DNA from: Acidobacteriaceae bacterium
Lineage (GTDB): Bacteria; Acidobacteriota; Terriglobia; Terriglobales; Acidobacteriaceae
NCBI GenBank assembly: GCA_903642265.1
Contig: CAHJWN010000042.1
Span: forward strand, 1 to 33,970
Direction of reading: 5' to 3'
Length of the DNA: 33,970 nt
Shown here in pieces: positions 25,945 to 33,970 of the stretch. Made by a program: the position numbers and the translations under genes. Under the pieces are notes generated by a model, which was not told the origin of the DNA, did not search any database, and was given only the letters and a program-made list of their open reading frames with translations. Position 1 is the stretch's first letter. Each line of letters starts with the position of its first letter.

Positions 25945-27576
25945 TTGAAACAACTACTACGAATTGAAGAAATCGCGGCTAAGCTTAACCTTCCCGAATC
26001 CGTGTATGAACGTCGAAGCCCTGTGACCGCAAAGCTCAGTCTGGATCTGTTGAGCGGACTGCCTGGGAGAGACGCAAAGCCCGGCAAGATGATTCTTGTG
26101 ACTGCGACGACGCCCACCGTGTCGGGTGAGGGTAAGACAGTCACCTCGATCGGCCTGGTCCAGGGGCTTGAACGTATAGGCAAACGCGCGATCATCACGT
26201 CGCGGGAGCCGTCGCTCGGGCCGGTCTTCGGCATGAAGGGTGGCGCCGCAGGAGGTGGCCAGTCGCAGATCGAACCCGCGGACAAGATCAACCTGCACTT
26301 CCATGGCGACTTTCACGCGATCACGTCAGCCCATAACTTGCTGTCTGCCTTGATCGACTCGCATCTCTTTCACGGAAACGCCCTGAACATCGATCCGGAC
26401 GCCGTAACCTGGCCGCGCGCGATGGACATGAACGATCGCGCGCTGCGCAGAGTCGTCGTCAGCGCAACGGCGCAGGGTAAGCCGTTGCGTGAAGGCAGCG
26501 ACCGCGCTTCGGGTTTTGTGATCACGGCGGCTTCAGAGATCATGGCTATCCTTGCGCTCGCGCACAATCGCGACGACCTGCGGCAGCGGCTCTCGCGCAT
26601 TGTGGTCGGAGCGAATCGCGTAGGAGAACCAGTGCGGGCGTCCGATCTTGGTGCAGTCGGCCCCATGATGGCGCTGCTCGCCGAGGCCATCGAGCCAAAT
26701 CTCGCGCAGACCACGGATGGAACTCCGGCCATGGTGCACTGCGGGCCGTTCGCAAACATTGCCCACGGCACCAGTTCAGTCATCTCGCAGCGCATCGGGA
26801 TGAACCTAGCCGATTACGTTGTGAACGAGACGGGCTTCGCCGCAGACCTTGGTTTCGAGAAGTATATGGACCTGGTCATGCCGTCTTCCGGCATCAGCCC
26901 AGCAGCAGCGGTGCTTGTCACCACGGTGCAAAGTATGCGTAGTCAGGGCGAGGGCGACCTGGAGCGTGGGCTTCCTAACCTCGAAAAACATATCGGAATT
27001 GTGCGCGGCTTTGGCCTGCCTGTGGTGGTTGCCATCAATCGATTCCCAAAAGATTCCGATGCCGATCTTGAGTCGTTGCGCGCATTCTGCGAGTCGCACG
27101 GCGCCTCCTTCGCTCTCTCTGAGGCATTTGCAAAAGGTGGCGAAGGCGCTGAGGCCCTGGCGAGAAAGGTCGTTGAGGTAATTGACGCCAATCCTGATCC
27201 GCACCTGGGCACCTCCTACATCTCGGCAGACTCAGTTGTCGAGAAGATCACCAAGGTAGCTCGGCGTATTTACGGCGCGGCAGATGTTCAGCTGAGTGAT
27301 GGCGCCACAGAAAACCTTGCCCGGTTCGAGCGGTGGGGCTTTGGCCATCTGCCAATTTGCATCGCGAAGACACAGTATTCGCTCTCTGATGATCCCAGGC
27401 GAATGGGCGCGCCAATCGGCTGGACCTTGCATGTCACCGATATCTCGCTCTCTGCCGGCGCAGGCTTCCTGGTAATTACTTCGGGAGCCATGATGCTGAT
27501 GCCTGGCTTACCGAAGATCTCCCGCGCCATGAACATCGATGTAGATGCGACGGGCGAAGTCATAGGAATGTCTTGA
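25945..27576 (+). CDS. fhs: Formate-tetrahydrofolate ligase
   Basis: This enzyme uses ATP to join formate to tetrahydrofolate, feeding one-carbon units into purine and methyl metabolism. The 543 residues match the family length (about 555). Key segments are the ATP loop TPTVSGEGKTVTSIGL, then REPSLGPVFGMKGGAAGGGQ, INLHFHGDFHAITSAHNLL and MNDRALRRVV. HCGPFANIAHGTSSV and TGFAADLGFEKYMD follow later. The start is TTG at 25945, with AGAGGT five bases before it; the following residues (LKQLLRIEEIAAKLNLPESVY) align with the usual N-terminus. A three-codon ATGCCTTGA overlaps this start. The P-loop has V and S where most relatives have P and A. The gene stands alone after a terminator. Confidence 0.95.
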   Translation: MKQLLRIEEIAAKLNLPESVYERRSPVTAKLSLDLLSGLPGRDAKPGKMILVTATTPTVSGEGKTVTSIGLVQGLERIGKRAIITSREPSLGPVFGMKGGAAGGGQSQIEPADKINLHFHGDFHAITSAHNLLSALIDSHLFHGNALNIDPDAVTWPRAMDMNDRALRRVVVSATAQGKPLREGSDRASGFVITAASEIMAILALAHNRDDLRQRLSRIVVGANRVGEPVRASDLGAVGPMMALLAEAIEPNLAQTTDGTPAMVHCGPFANIAHGTSSVISQRIGMNLADYVVNETGFAADLGFEKYMDLVMPSSGISPAAAVLVTTVQSMRSQGEGDLERGLPNLEKHIGIVRGFGLPVVVAINRFPKDSDADLESLRAFCESHGASFALSEAFAKGGEGAEALARKVVEVIDANPDPHLGTSYISADSVVEKITKVARRIYGAADVQLSDGATENLARFERWGFGHLPICIAKTQYSLSDDPRRMGAPIGWTLHVTDISLSAGAGFLVITSGAMMLMPGLPKISRAMNIDVDATGEVIGMS

Positions 27577-27693
27577 AATCGCCACTGCTTCTGCAAACGA
27601 CGACGAGGCCGTAGTACTTGAAATCGCGGGTTGGTATGCAGCCGATCGGCGAATTGTGCTGAACGATTCCTACCTTGGGCGCATCACATAGAT

Positions 27694-27712
27694 GTTGTGC
27701 TGCGTACACAAC
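27694..27712. promoter_or_regulatory. Inverted repeat just upstream of the KaiC-like gene
   Basis: GTTGTG (27694-27699) and CACAAC (27707-27712) form a 6-bp inverted repeat with a 7-base spacer. It ends 17 bases before the start codon and just ahead of the GGGAAG ribosome site. It could be an operator or a small leader hairpin. The arms are short enough that chance is possible. Confidence 0.3.
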
Positions 27713-27729
27713 GGGAAGTCGAATCCAAT

Positions 27730-29223
27730 ATGGCCATAGCGCTTTCTCATGTTTCAACCAGAATAGACACTGGCGTCGAAGGTTTGAACGACATCCTGTC
27801 TGGCGGACTGCCCGCGGGACAGATGTATCTTCTTGAAGGAATCCCGGGAACGGGGAAAACGACGATTGCGCTGCAGTTCATCCGCACGGCGATCCTTGCC
27901 GGTGAGGCCGCGCTTTATGTCACGCTGTCAGAATCAAAGCGGGAACTGGAGTCTTCGGCGCGATCGCATGGTTGGGCAGTCGATGAGCTTTCCATCGCGG
28001 AGTTTATCCCTGAAGAGGCTAGCCTCAGCCCGGAACAGCAGTACACGGTGTTTCATCCGAGCGAGGTGGAGCTTGCCTCCACGATTCAAAAGCTCACCGA
28101 CCTAATCGAGGCAAGAAAGCCTAGCCGCCTGGTCATTGATTCTCTTTCGGAGCTGCGCCTCCTTGCTGCAGATACAATGCGGTATCGGCGGCAATTATTG
28201 GCACTGAAACAGTTCTTTGCCGGAAGAGACACCACGGTCCTGCTGCTGGACGATCGCTCCGCAGAGGGAAGCGACATGCAGCTCCAGAGCATCGCGCATG
28301 GCGTGTTGCGACTGGATAAAGTGCAGCAATCCTACGGCGTCACTCGACGGCACATCGAAATCCTGAAATTGCGGGGCAGTTCCTTTCGCGAGGGATTCCA
28401 CGATTACACAATTGAGACAGGCGGGGTACGCATCTACCCTCGTCTTGTGGCGAACGAGCACGACAGCACGTTCGAAAACGGGCGGATGAAGACGGGGTTG
28501 GAGTCGCTGGACAGCATGTTCGGAGGCGGTATAAATCGAGGATCGTCGACCTTGATCATCGGTCCCACCGGTGTCGGGAAATCTACGCTCGCGATGCTTT
28601 TTGCCTACACTGCTGCGAAGCGCGGTGATCGCGCGATCGTATACGCCTTCGACGAAGTGCTTCGCACCGCGAAAGAGCGTGCCGAGAGTCTGGGTATGCC
28701 GGTCAGGGAGGAACTGGATAAGGGAACACTCTCCATGTATCAGGTTGATCCTGCAGAGCTCTCGCCGGGTGAGTTCATCTGGCAGATCCGCAATGACGTT
28801 GAGCAACGGGACACACGCGTCCTTGTAATCGATAGTCTCAACGGTTTGCTGAACGCGATGAATGGCGAACGAGACCTGCTGTTGCAGTTGCACGAATTGC
28901 TTGCCTACCTCAATCAGAAGGGCGTGGTGACGTTGATGATCCTGACGCAGCATGGCCTGGTCGGCAATATGCACAGCGAGCTGGATGTGAGCTACCTTGC
29001 CGACACCGTCATTCTTCTCCGGTACTTCGAATCAGAAGGAGAAATTCGGCAGGTAATATCTGTGCTGAAGCAAAGGGTTGGGCGACACGAGCGTACGTTG
29101 CGGGAGTTCTCGTTCGGCGCGTCGGGTCTGGCAGTCGGCCGCCCGCTGAAAGAGTTTCGAGGGGTCCTGACAGGCATACCTGATTCGGTCGATCCACCTT
29201 TTACCTCAAAGACTGGAGCGTAG
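27730..29223 (+). CDS. Double-domain KaiC-like RecA-superfamily ATPase
   Basis: The 497-residue protein has two KaiC domains. Domain 1 (about 10-240) has Walker A GIPGTGKTT (K43) and Walker B RLVIDSLSEL. Domain 2 (about 250-480) has Walker A GPTGVGKST (K284) and Walker B RVLVIDSLNGL. In clock KaiC, domain 1 is an ATPase and domain 2 an autokinase. Here the catalytic Glu pair of domain 1 reads S67-E68 and of domain 2 D308-E309. The clock phosphosite pair Ser-Thr reads S421-Y422 in MHSELDVSYLADT. There is no kaiA or kaiB nearby. The ATG at 27730 follows GGGAAG. A histidine kinase gene starts one base after the stop, so the two are cotranscribed, and a signalling rather than clock role is likely. 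Confidence 0.92.
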   Translation: MAIALSHVSTRIDTGVEGLNDILSGGLPAGQMYLLEGIPGTGKTTIALQFIRTAILAGEAALYVTLSESKRELESSARSHGWAVDELSIAEFIPEEASLSPEQQYTVFHPSEVELASTIQKLTDLIEARKPSRLVIDSLSELRLLAADTMRYRRQLLALKQFFAGRDTTVLLLDDRSAEGSDMQLQSIAHGVLRLDKVQQSYGVTRRHIEILKLRGSSFREGFHDYTIETGGVRIYPRLVANEHDSTFENGRMKTGLESLDSMFGGGINRGSSTLIIGPTGVGKSTLAMLFAYTAAKRGDRAIVYAFDEVLRTAKERAESLGMPVREELDKGTLSMYQVDPAELSPGEFIWQIRNDVEQRDTRVLVIDSLNGLLNAMNGERDLLLQLHELLAYLNQKGVVTLMILTQHGLVGNMHSELDVSYLADTVILLRYFESEGEIRQVISVLKQRVGRHERTLREFSFGASGLAVGRPLKEFRGVLTGIPDSVDPPFTSKTGA

Positions 29224-29224
29224 G

Positions 29225-30742
29225 GTGAGCCTCGTCGTTCGAGTGATTGCACCGACAGGGCGAGACGCCGAGTTAATTACCGGTCTGCTGAATCGCAACA
29301 ACGTGCCCGCGCAAATTGCCACTTTCACCAGCCTTCCCCTAAACGATGGATCTGAAGAGCCGGTGGGCCCGCTGCTGATTGCGGAGGAAGCGCTCACTCC
29401 TAAAATAATAGAAAAGCTTGGCCGCTTCCTGCACAGCCAGCCATCGTGGTCCGATCTTCCAATCCTAATCCTTACAGGCAGCGGACGGGAGACGATGCAG
29501 AGTCATCGCTCGCAGGATGAAAGGCAGCCCCTGGGATCGCCCGTGTTGCTCGAGCGGCCAATACGTTCCGCTTCGCTGATCAGCAGCGTCCAGGCCGCGC
29601 TGCGTGCCCGTATTAAGCAATATGAAGTGAGAGATGTTGTGGCAGAGTTGCGGCATGAACGCGAGACGTTGCAGGCCATGCTCGATAACCTCCCGGTCGG
29701 CGTTGTCCTGGCAACCGCATCAGGAGAGATCGTTCGGGGCAATCGCCGTCTTGACCAGATACTGCGGCACCCTTTGCGTCAAACCAAGGACTTTGAGAGT
29801 CACGGCGAGTGGATCGCGTTTCACGGAGATGGTCGCCGCGTCCAAGGCCCGGAGTTTCCACTCCCGAGAGCCATAAGCGCGGGCCATGCACTTCCCGCCG
29901 AGGAGTACCTGTACCAGCGCGGCGATGGGACCAACGCATGGGTGAGCCTGGCTGCCGCGCCCATCGTGAACGCTCACGGTGAAGTCACGGGCGGCGTGGT
30001 CTCCATCACCGACATCGATCAGCAAAAAAGGTCCGAGGCGGCTCTCATCCAGAACGAAAAGCTGGCAGCGGTAGGGCGTCTGGCGGCTTCGATCTCACAC
30101 GAAATCAACAATCCCCTAGAAGCTGTGATCAACCTCGTCTACCTGGCGCGCATGGATGATTCTCTTTCGGCAGAAACGAGCAGAGTTCTCAACCTGGCCG
30201 ACCAGGAGCTTGCAAGGGTAGCTCAAATCGTAAGCCACACCCTTCGTTTCCATCGCCAGTCGACCAACCCGCGCGCGATTACAACCGGCGAACTATTGGA
30301 GCCGACTCTCGGCCTTTACGCAGGCAGGCTGCATAACTCTGACATAAGTCTGGAACTTGATGATCGCAGCACCACAGCCGTCACATGTTTCGAGGGCGAG
30401 ATCCGGCAGGTGTTGAACAACTTGATAGGGAATGCCATCGACGCGATGAAACAGGGCGGTAAGCTGCGCGTCAGAACAAGGGACTCATTCTCAAGGAGAA
30501 CTGGAGTGCCCGGAGTTCGCATCAGCATCGCCGACAACGGACATGGCATGCCACCAGCAACGGCAAAGAAGGTCTTCGAAGCGTTCTACACAACCAAAGG
30601 GATTAACGGCACTGGTTTGGGCCTGTGGATTTCAAAAGGCATCATCGACAAACATGCCGGGGAACTAGCCGTGCGTTCCCTCAACACGCCAAATGCCAGC
30701 GGAACGACGTTCATGATCTTTCTGCCGCGCGACTCCTCGTAA
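29225..30742 (+). CDS. PAS-domain sensor histidine kinase with receiver-like N-terminus
   Basis: This 505-residue soluble kinase has three parts. Residues 1-125 resemble a response-regulator receiver (VVRVIAPTGRDAELITGLLN, LPILILTGSG, VLLERPIRSASLISSV), but the place of the phospho-acceptor has LLIAEEALTP, with no Asp. A PAS-like domain follows (about 145-270; LDNLPVGVVLATASGEIVRGN). The kinase core has the H-box ASISHEINNPLE with H292, the N-box NNLIGNAIDAM, the G1 box DNGHGMPP and the G2 box GTGLGLWIS. No membrane segment is seen, so it senses a cytoplasmic signal. The start is GTG at 29225, one base after the KaiC-like stop. No response regulator lies in the window. Confidence 0.9.
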   Translation: MSLVVRVIAPTGRDAELITGLLNRNNVPAQIATFTSLPLNDGSEEPVGPLLIAEEALTPKIIEKLGRFLHSQPSWSDLPILILTGSGRETMQSHRSQDERQPLGSPVLLERPIRSASLISSVQAALRARIKQYEVRDVVAELRHERETLQAMLDNLPVGVVLATASGEIVRGNRRLDQILRHPLRQTKDFESHGEWIAFHGDGRRVQGPEFPLPRAISAGHALPAEEYLYQRGDGTNAWVSLAAAPIVNAHGEVTGGVVSITDIDQQKRSEAALIQNEKLAAVGRLAASISHEINNPLEAVINLVYLARMDDSLSAETSRVLNLADQELARVAQIVSHTLRFHRQSTNPRAITTGELLEPTLGLYAGRLHNSDISLELDDRSTTAVTCFEGEIRQVLNNLIGNAIDAMKQGGKLRVRTRDSFSRRTGVPGVRISIADNGHGMPPATAKKVFEAFYTTKGINGTGLGLWISKGIIDKHAGELAVRSLNTPNASGTTFMIFLPRDSS

Positions 30743-30767
30743 TACCGTTTCAGTTATTTCCCCACGC

Positions 30768-31670
30768 CTAGCTATTATCTCCATCGGTGAAGCTGTCAGT
30801 ATCCGACCTATCGTCGCTCGATGAAAAGTCGTCCGACGACAGGTCGTCCTGGGATCTGGAGTCGTCACCTTGAGAATCCGAGGAATCGGAGCCCGATCCA
30901 TCGGGATCGAGAATATCGTCCTTGCCATAGTTGTGATCATCGCGAGCTACGGCGTTGTCGAAAGATGATCCATCATTGCGACGGTCTTCGATGTCAGAAG
31001 ACAGGTATTTATGCTCCGATGATCCACCGTCGCCGTAATAATTATTGTTGATGATCTCCTCGGGTCGTCCTCCGCCCAAACCGGAGCCGAAGTTGCTGCT
31101 GCCACCTCCGCCGAAGCCGTGCATCAGGCTTTCAATCCCTTCAAATGCCAGCGCTCCGGCGGCAACACCGGTAGCCGTCTGCATGGCCGAGCGGAGAAAC
31201 CCCCCCGATTGCGGCGAAGCATATTGCGGCTGCCCATACTGCGGCTGTCCATACTGTGGCTGTTGATACTGCGGCGGCGGTGGAGGCGCGTAGGCCGAAC
31301 CGCTGAAGCTGGATCCGCCCGAAGAATAGGTCCTGCTTTGCTGACTGTAACTGGGAACCGGTGTGTACGGAGGAGGCGGAGGTGTGGCCTCTTCATGGCT
31401 GCCGAGAAGGCTTCCAAGGAAGCTGGTAGCGTGTTTCGGCTGTTGGCGCTGCTGTTCAATCTGCGCGCGAGCGTCAGCTAGCTGCTTCTGGGCCTGTTCC
31501 AACGCGTACTGCTGCACCAGCGTGGTCTGCGCCAGGATGTAGAGGGCATCCGGATTTCCGCCAAGGTTCTGCTGCAGAAACTGTTCGGCATCGGGATCTT
31601 TCTCGCTCAGCGGCGTGTTGTTAATGCGGTCAGCCAGGGTCTGGATCATCTGCTGTTCTTGCTGGTTCAT
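30768..31670 (-). CDS. DUF2076-like protein with low-complexity tail
   Basis: The 300-residue protein matches the DUF2076 layout. An N-terminal helical segment (about 1-75: MNQQEQQMIQTLADRINNTP, then DPDAEQFLQQNLGGNPDALYILAQTTLVQQYAL) is followed by a Pro/Gln/Tyr-rich linker. Next comes a glycine-rich hydrophobic stretch (FLRSAMQTATGVAAGALAFEG), then YYG and an acidic Ser-Asp tail (residues about 250-300). There is no signal peptide. The function of the family is not established, though some members are annotated as periplasmic ligand-binding sensors. It converges with the histidine kinase gene, 25 bases apart. The start is ATG at 31668-31670, preceded by GAGGAGTTCC. Confidence 0.75.
   Translation of the reverse strand: MNQQEQQMIQTLADRINNTPLSEKDPDAEQFLQQNLGGNPDALYILAQTTLVQQYALEQAQKQLADARAQIEQQRQQPKHATSFLGSLLGSHEEATPPPPPYTPVPSYSQQSRTYSSGGSSFSGSAYAPPPPPQYQQPQYGQPQYGQPQYASPQSGGFLRSAMQTATGVAAGALAFEGIESLMHGFGGGGSSNFGSGLGGGRPEEIINNNYYGDGGSSEHKYLSSDIEDRRNDGSSFDNAVARDDHNYGKDDILDPDGSGSDSSDSQGDDSRSQDDLSSDDFSSSDDRSDTDSFTDGDNS
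31221..31262 (-). repeat. 15-bp tandem repeat coding QPQYG units
   Basis: Three consecutive copies of a 15-base unit (like CATACTGCGGCTGTC on the plus strand) encode QPQYG, QPQYG and QPQYA in the linker of the DUF2076-like protein. The copies differ mostly at third codon positions. Such repeats change number easily by slippage, and the linker length may vary between strains. Confidence 0.8.
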
Positions 31671-31746
31671 GGAACTCCTCTATATCGACGCAAACTTACG
31701 CTAGCAGTAAGACGCAGACGGTGAGACTTAGGTTTATGCGCGCCGC

Positions 31747-33450
31747 TTAGTACACCCAACTCTTCACGTCCGCTCCCGCCGGTGCTGTCTTGATCATGTG
31801 ATCGGTCATAAGCGGAATCACTCGCTGCGCCCAGTTCATGTTGTTCTGCTGCATGCTGTACTCAGACGGCCCGCCGGTGTAGCAATGGGGCATGCCGGGA
31901 CCATATTGAAACTGTGCATCGCTGTGCGGACTGACCGTATCCTGCAGCTGCTTGTCGAGCAGATGAACTGCGTTGTTCAGAAAGTAGGTGTCGCCGTCAC
32001 CTACCTCAATGTGGATCTTCCCCTCAAGCTTCGGCCCGAGCGTCGGCCAGTCCCGCTTCAGGATCGCGGCGAGATCGTAGTGATCATGCCAGTACTTCAC
32101 CACATTCTTGTCGATTACGCCGGTAAGCGGATCGAGTACCGGCACGGGATAGCCATCTGCTCCCTGCGGCGAATAAACTGCCTGCCAGATCATCCACTGC
32201 TCGGTAGACCGGCCGCGCGTTCCCAGCACCTGCTCAAATGCAAACTCGTCGCCAGTGTTCGCGACGATTGAGCCGTCGGGCAGGCGATCCGCCGCGATCG
32301 GCACCGTCCCGAAGTCGCCTTTTCGAAAGAAGCCGTTGGCGTCGTCATAAAGATTGATGTCTTGGTAGCTATGAAAATCGACAGAGTCCGGGCAGGCGCT
32401 CCATGTGCCGTTGTAGCTGTCCGGGTAGAAGATCTGCGTGGCAAGTGACTCCCATCCACCCGTCGAGCCGCCCATCGTGGCGCGTGCCCACCCCGCTCCC
32501 AGACCGCGATATTTAGCTTCGATAGCAGGGATCAATTCGTCGTTGATCGCGCTGCCGTAAGGCCCCACATTGGCCGAATCAACCACGTAGCTGTCGTCGT
32601 AATACGGGTTTGCATTCTGCACAAAGAGAATAATGACGCGCGGTACCCGGCCTTGTGTCCAATCCTGAAAGAAGCGATAGCCGCCGAATGCACGTGCCGG
32701 GCTGTCTGCTGAGGGCGGCGTCGCAATAAAGTTCGGCCGAAGCCCCGCACTATAGTGGTCCTGCCATACGACCAGCGGATAGTGCGCGTCCGTATGCACG
32801 TCGAAACCATCAGGCAGCAGCACCCATGCACCCAGGTAGGTGTCACGGCCCCAAAACTTGCTCAGCTTCTCACTGCGAAAGCGCATATACTTCAGCCACT
32901 TCAATTCCGGCGTGCGCTGCGCAATCACTTCAGGGTCCTGCGGCGTGCCTTTGATCTCCGGCAGGATCTGATCGAGCGTCAGCTTCAACGACTGCTTACC
33001 CTTCGGATCGAAGTGGACCTTCGCCGGCTTCGAATAAGGATTTCCTGGCTTGGTGTCCCACTTCTGCCCCTCACCCTCGTCCGGTGCAAGCCATATCGCC
33101 TTCCCCGATGCAGGATGAAACTCCTCGTAGACGTTGAAGACACCTTGCACGAAGTAGTCACCCTCGGCCACATCGGCGAGCGAATGCAGCGGATATCCCA
33201 GCGTCTTTGTATCGACGGTAATCCTGGAGATTGAAGCGGCACCATCCAGTCCGACATCGACTCCAAACCCCTGAGCTGACTTGTATTGCTCATTCATCTG
33301 CATGCGCGGTTCTTCGTTGTCATTCTTGCTGAACACAACGATCAGGTGTCCATGCAGCGGTGCAGACGACGGAACAGTAACCTCGATCCTCTGGGCCAAC
33401 GAGGAGATGGGGGCAAGGAGCAGCACGACAGCGAGCGACAGAATTTTCAT
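31747..33450 (-). CDS. Secreted alpha/beta-hydrolase, esterase-like
   Basis: The 567-residue protein from the ATG at 33448-33450 begins with a signal peptide (MKILSLAVVLLLAPISSLAQ), so it is exported. The N-terminal third (about 20-190) is beta-rich. The C-terminal part resembles esterase-type alpha/beta hydrolases: DTYLGAWVLLPDGFD, then PLVVWQDHYSAG, and the nucleophile elbow MGGSTGGW with S329. Late histidines that could complete the triad are in the GPGMPHCYTGGP segment. The family and substrate are not certain, but the GxSxG motif is clear. The frame is open to 33558, adding a Pro/Ser-rich stretch that hides the signal peptide, so I reject that start. It is divergent from another secreted protein gene at the right edge. 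Confidence 0.8.
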   Translation of the reverse strand: MKILSLAVVLLLAPISSLAQRIEVTVPSSAPLHGHLIVVFSKNDNEEPRMQMNEQYKSAQGFGVDVGLDGAASISRITVDTKTLGYPLHSLADVAEGDYFVQGVFNVYEEFHPASGKAIWLAPDEGEGQKWDTKPGNPYSKPAKVHFDPKGKQSLKLTLDQILPEIKGTPQDPEVIAQRTPELKWLKYMRFRSEKLSKFWGRDTYLGAWVLLPDGFDVHTDAHYPLVVWQDHYSAGLRPNFIATPPSADSPARAFGGYRFFQDWTQGRVPRVIILFVQNANPYYDDSYVVDSANVGPYGSAINDELIPAIEAKYRGLGAGWARATMGGSTGGWESLATQIFYPDSYNGTWSACPDSVDFHSYQDINLYDDANGFFRKGDFGTVPIAADRLPDGSIVANTGDEFAFEQVLGTRGRSTEQWMIWQAVYSPQGADGYPVPVLDPLTGVIDKNVVKYWHDHYDLAAILKRDWPTLGPKLEGKIHIEVGDGDTYFLNNAVHLLDKQLQDTVSPHSDAQFQYGPGMPHCYTGGPSEYSMQQNNMNWAQRVIPLMTDHMIKTAPAGADVKSWVY

Positions 33451-33908
33451 GGTGTTAGGCCAATTTACAGCATGGGACCGGGGTTCTGTCGACCCGCTCG
33501 CCTGAGGACCCGGAGGGCAAGGAGCGAGTGGCAGAGTACGAGACATGGCGCCGATCATGAGCTGACCAATACGCCGGCCTTCGCTGCACGATGCTCACAG
33601 CTGCGGGCCGTTGTGCGGCGGCGCAATCGCGACCGTTCTGATCCTGTGCCCGGATCTCCGACTGATTAGCCCAGGCCGCCATCAGCGACCCTGCCTCCGT
33701 CCGGCGTACGTTTCTGCTGCCTATCTTCAATCCAAGTCAGCGCGGTGGCTCCAGGGCGAGCACCTTCGCTTCAGATCCTGTGAGTTGGTTGCGTCGGCGT
33801 GATGCGCGATTAGTACCATCACGCACACTTGTTGCATTATGGAAGCCGGGCCAAACATCGCGAAGCTCACGATGTTCAACTGCTCACACTGCGACGAGGC
33901 TCTCCTGC
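33451..33908. other. Intergenic region between two divergent secreted-protein genes
   Basis: About 458 bases without a convincing gene. Short open frames on both strands show no family resemblance, hydrophobic pattern or ribosome site. It presumably holds the divergent promoters for the esterase-like gene and the gene at the right edge, but I could not point to clear -35/-10 pairs or a palindrome. Confidence 0.6.
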
Positions 33909-33970
33909 ATGATGAAGCGCGCAATTTCTTCCTTGACACTTCTGGTTACAGCAAGCCTCGCGGCGCAGCA
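33909..33970 (+). CDS. Secreted protein, N-terminal fragment (runs off right edge)
   Basis: From the ATG at 33909 (with a second ATG at 33912), the frame reads MMKRAISSLTLLVTASLAAQ and is open to the window end. This has the form of a Sec signal peptide: basic residues, a hydrophobic core, then small residues ending in Ala-Gln, as also seen in the secreted proteins at 4632, 23121 and 33450. CGAGG lies about 11 bases upstream. Only 20 codons are visible, so the mature protein and its function are unknown. Confidence 0.6.
   Translation, partial: MMKRAISSLTLLVTASLAAQ

Noticed and set aside
27572-27627. Two copies of CTTGAAATCGC around the fhs stop
   Set aside because: They are only 11 bases long, there is no third copy, and one copy lies in coding sequence; chance is likely.
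33727-33939. 70-codon minus-strand frame near the right edge
   Set aside because: There is no ribosome site or recognisable pattern, and it overlaps the better-supported signal peptide on the plus strand.

Overview
The window looks like chromosomal core sequence from a GC-rich soil-type bacterium, most likely an acidobacterium of the Terriglobales group (Granulicella, Terriglobus, Edaphobacter and relatives). This is an inference. It rests on the mix of genes: very large secreted PIG-L proteins, a secreted family 3 glycosidase with a PA14 insert, a KaiC-like/histidine kinase pair, and overall protein style. No rRNA is present to settle it. I saw no insertion sequences, phage genes, tRNAs or CRISPR arrays.

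Layout, left to right. 1-4632 (minus strand): the start of malate synthase A, cut by the left edge, then a FAH/MhpD-like hydratase and a 918-aa secreted PIG-L protein. 4845-8177 (plus): an APC-type permease, then msrP and msrQ, which together repair oxidised methionine in periplasmic proteins. 8166-11646 (minus): a small PIG-L deacetylase joined to rnhB, a glycosyltransferase-like protein, rplS with a hairpin terminator, and a cupin. 11785-15648 (plus): a cobalamin riboswitch leading nrdA and nrdB, a class Ia ribonucleotide reductase. 15645-20576 (minus): an NHL/TIG beta-propeller, pgpA, yacG, rimO and a FUSC-family membrane protein. 20785-20886 (plus): the small bacterial SRP RNA. 21137-30742 (plus): fabH, a membrane protein, a GH3 glycosidase closed by a clear terminator, fhs, and a two-gene operon of a double-domain KaiC-like ATPase and a PAS histidine kinase. 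30768-33450 (minus): a DUF2076-like protein and a secreted esterase-like protein. 33909 to the right edge (plus): the signal peptide of a further secreted protein.

Two units show gene cooperation most clearly. First, the cobalamin riboswitch in front of a B12-independent reductase suggests that this enzyme is switched off when B12 is plentiful, implying a B12-dependent class II reductase elsewhere in the genome. Second, the KaiC-like ATPase and the histidine kinase are separated by one base and are very probably a signalling pair. The kinase has a receiver-like N-terminal region without an obvious phospho-acceptor, and the ATPase has a changed phosphosite pair, so the output logic of this pair is the least understood part of the window.

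Other points worth noting are a RimO with an insertion of about 105 residues, a permease whose family-conserved N-terminus extends upstream of any normal start codon, and several intergenic palindromes.
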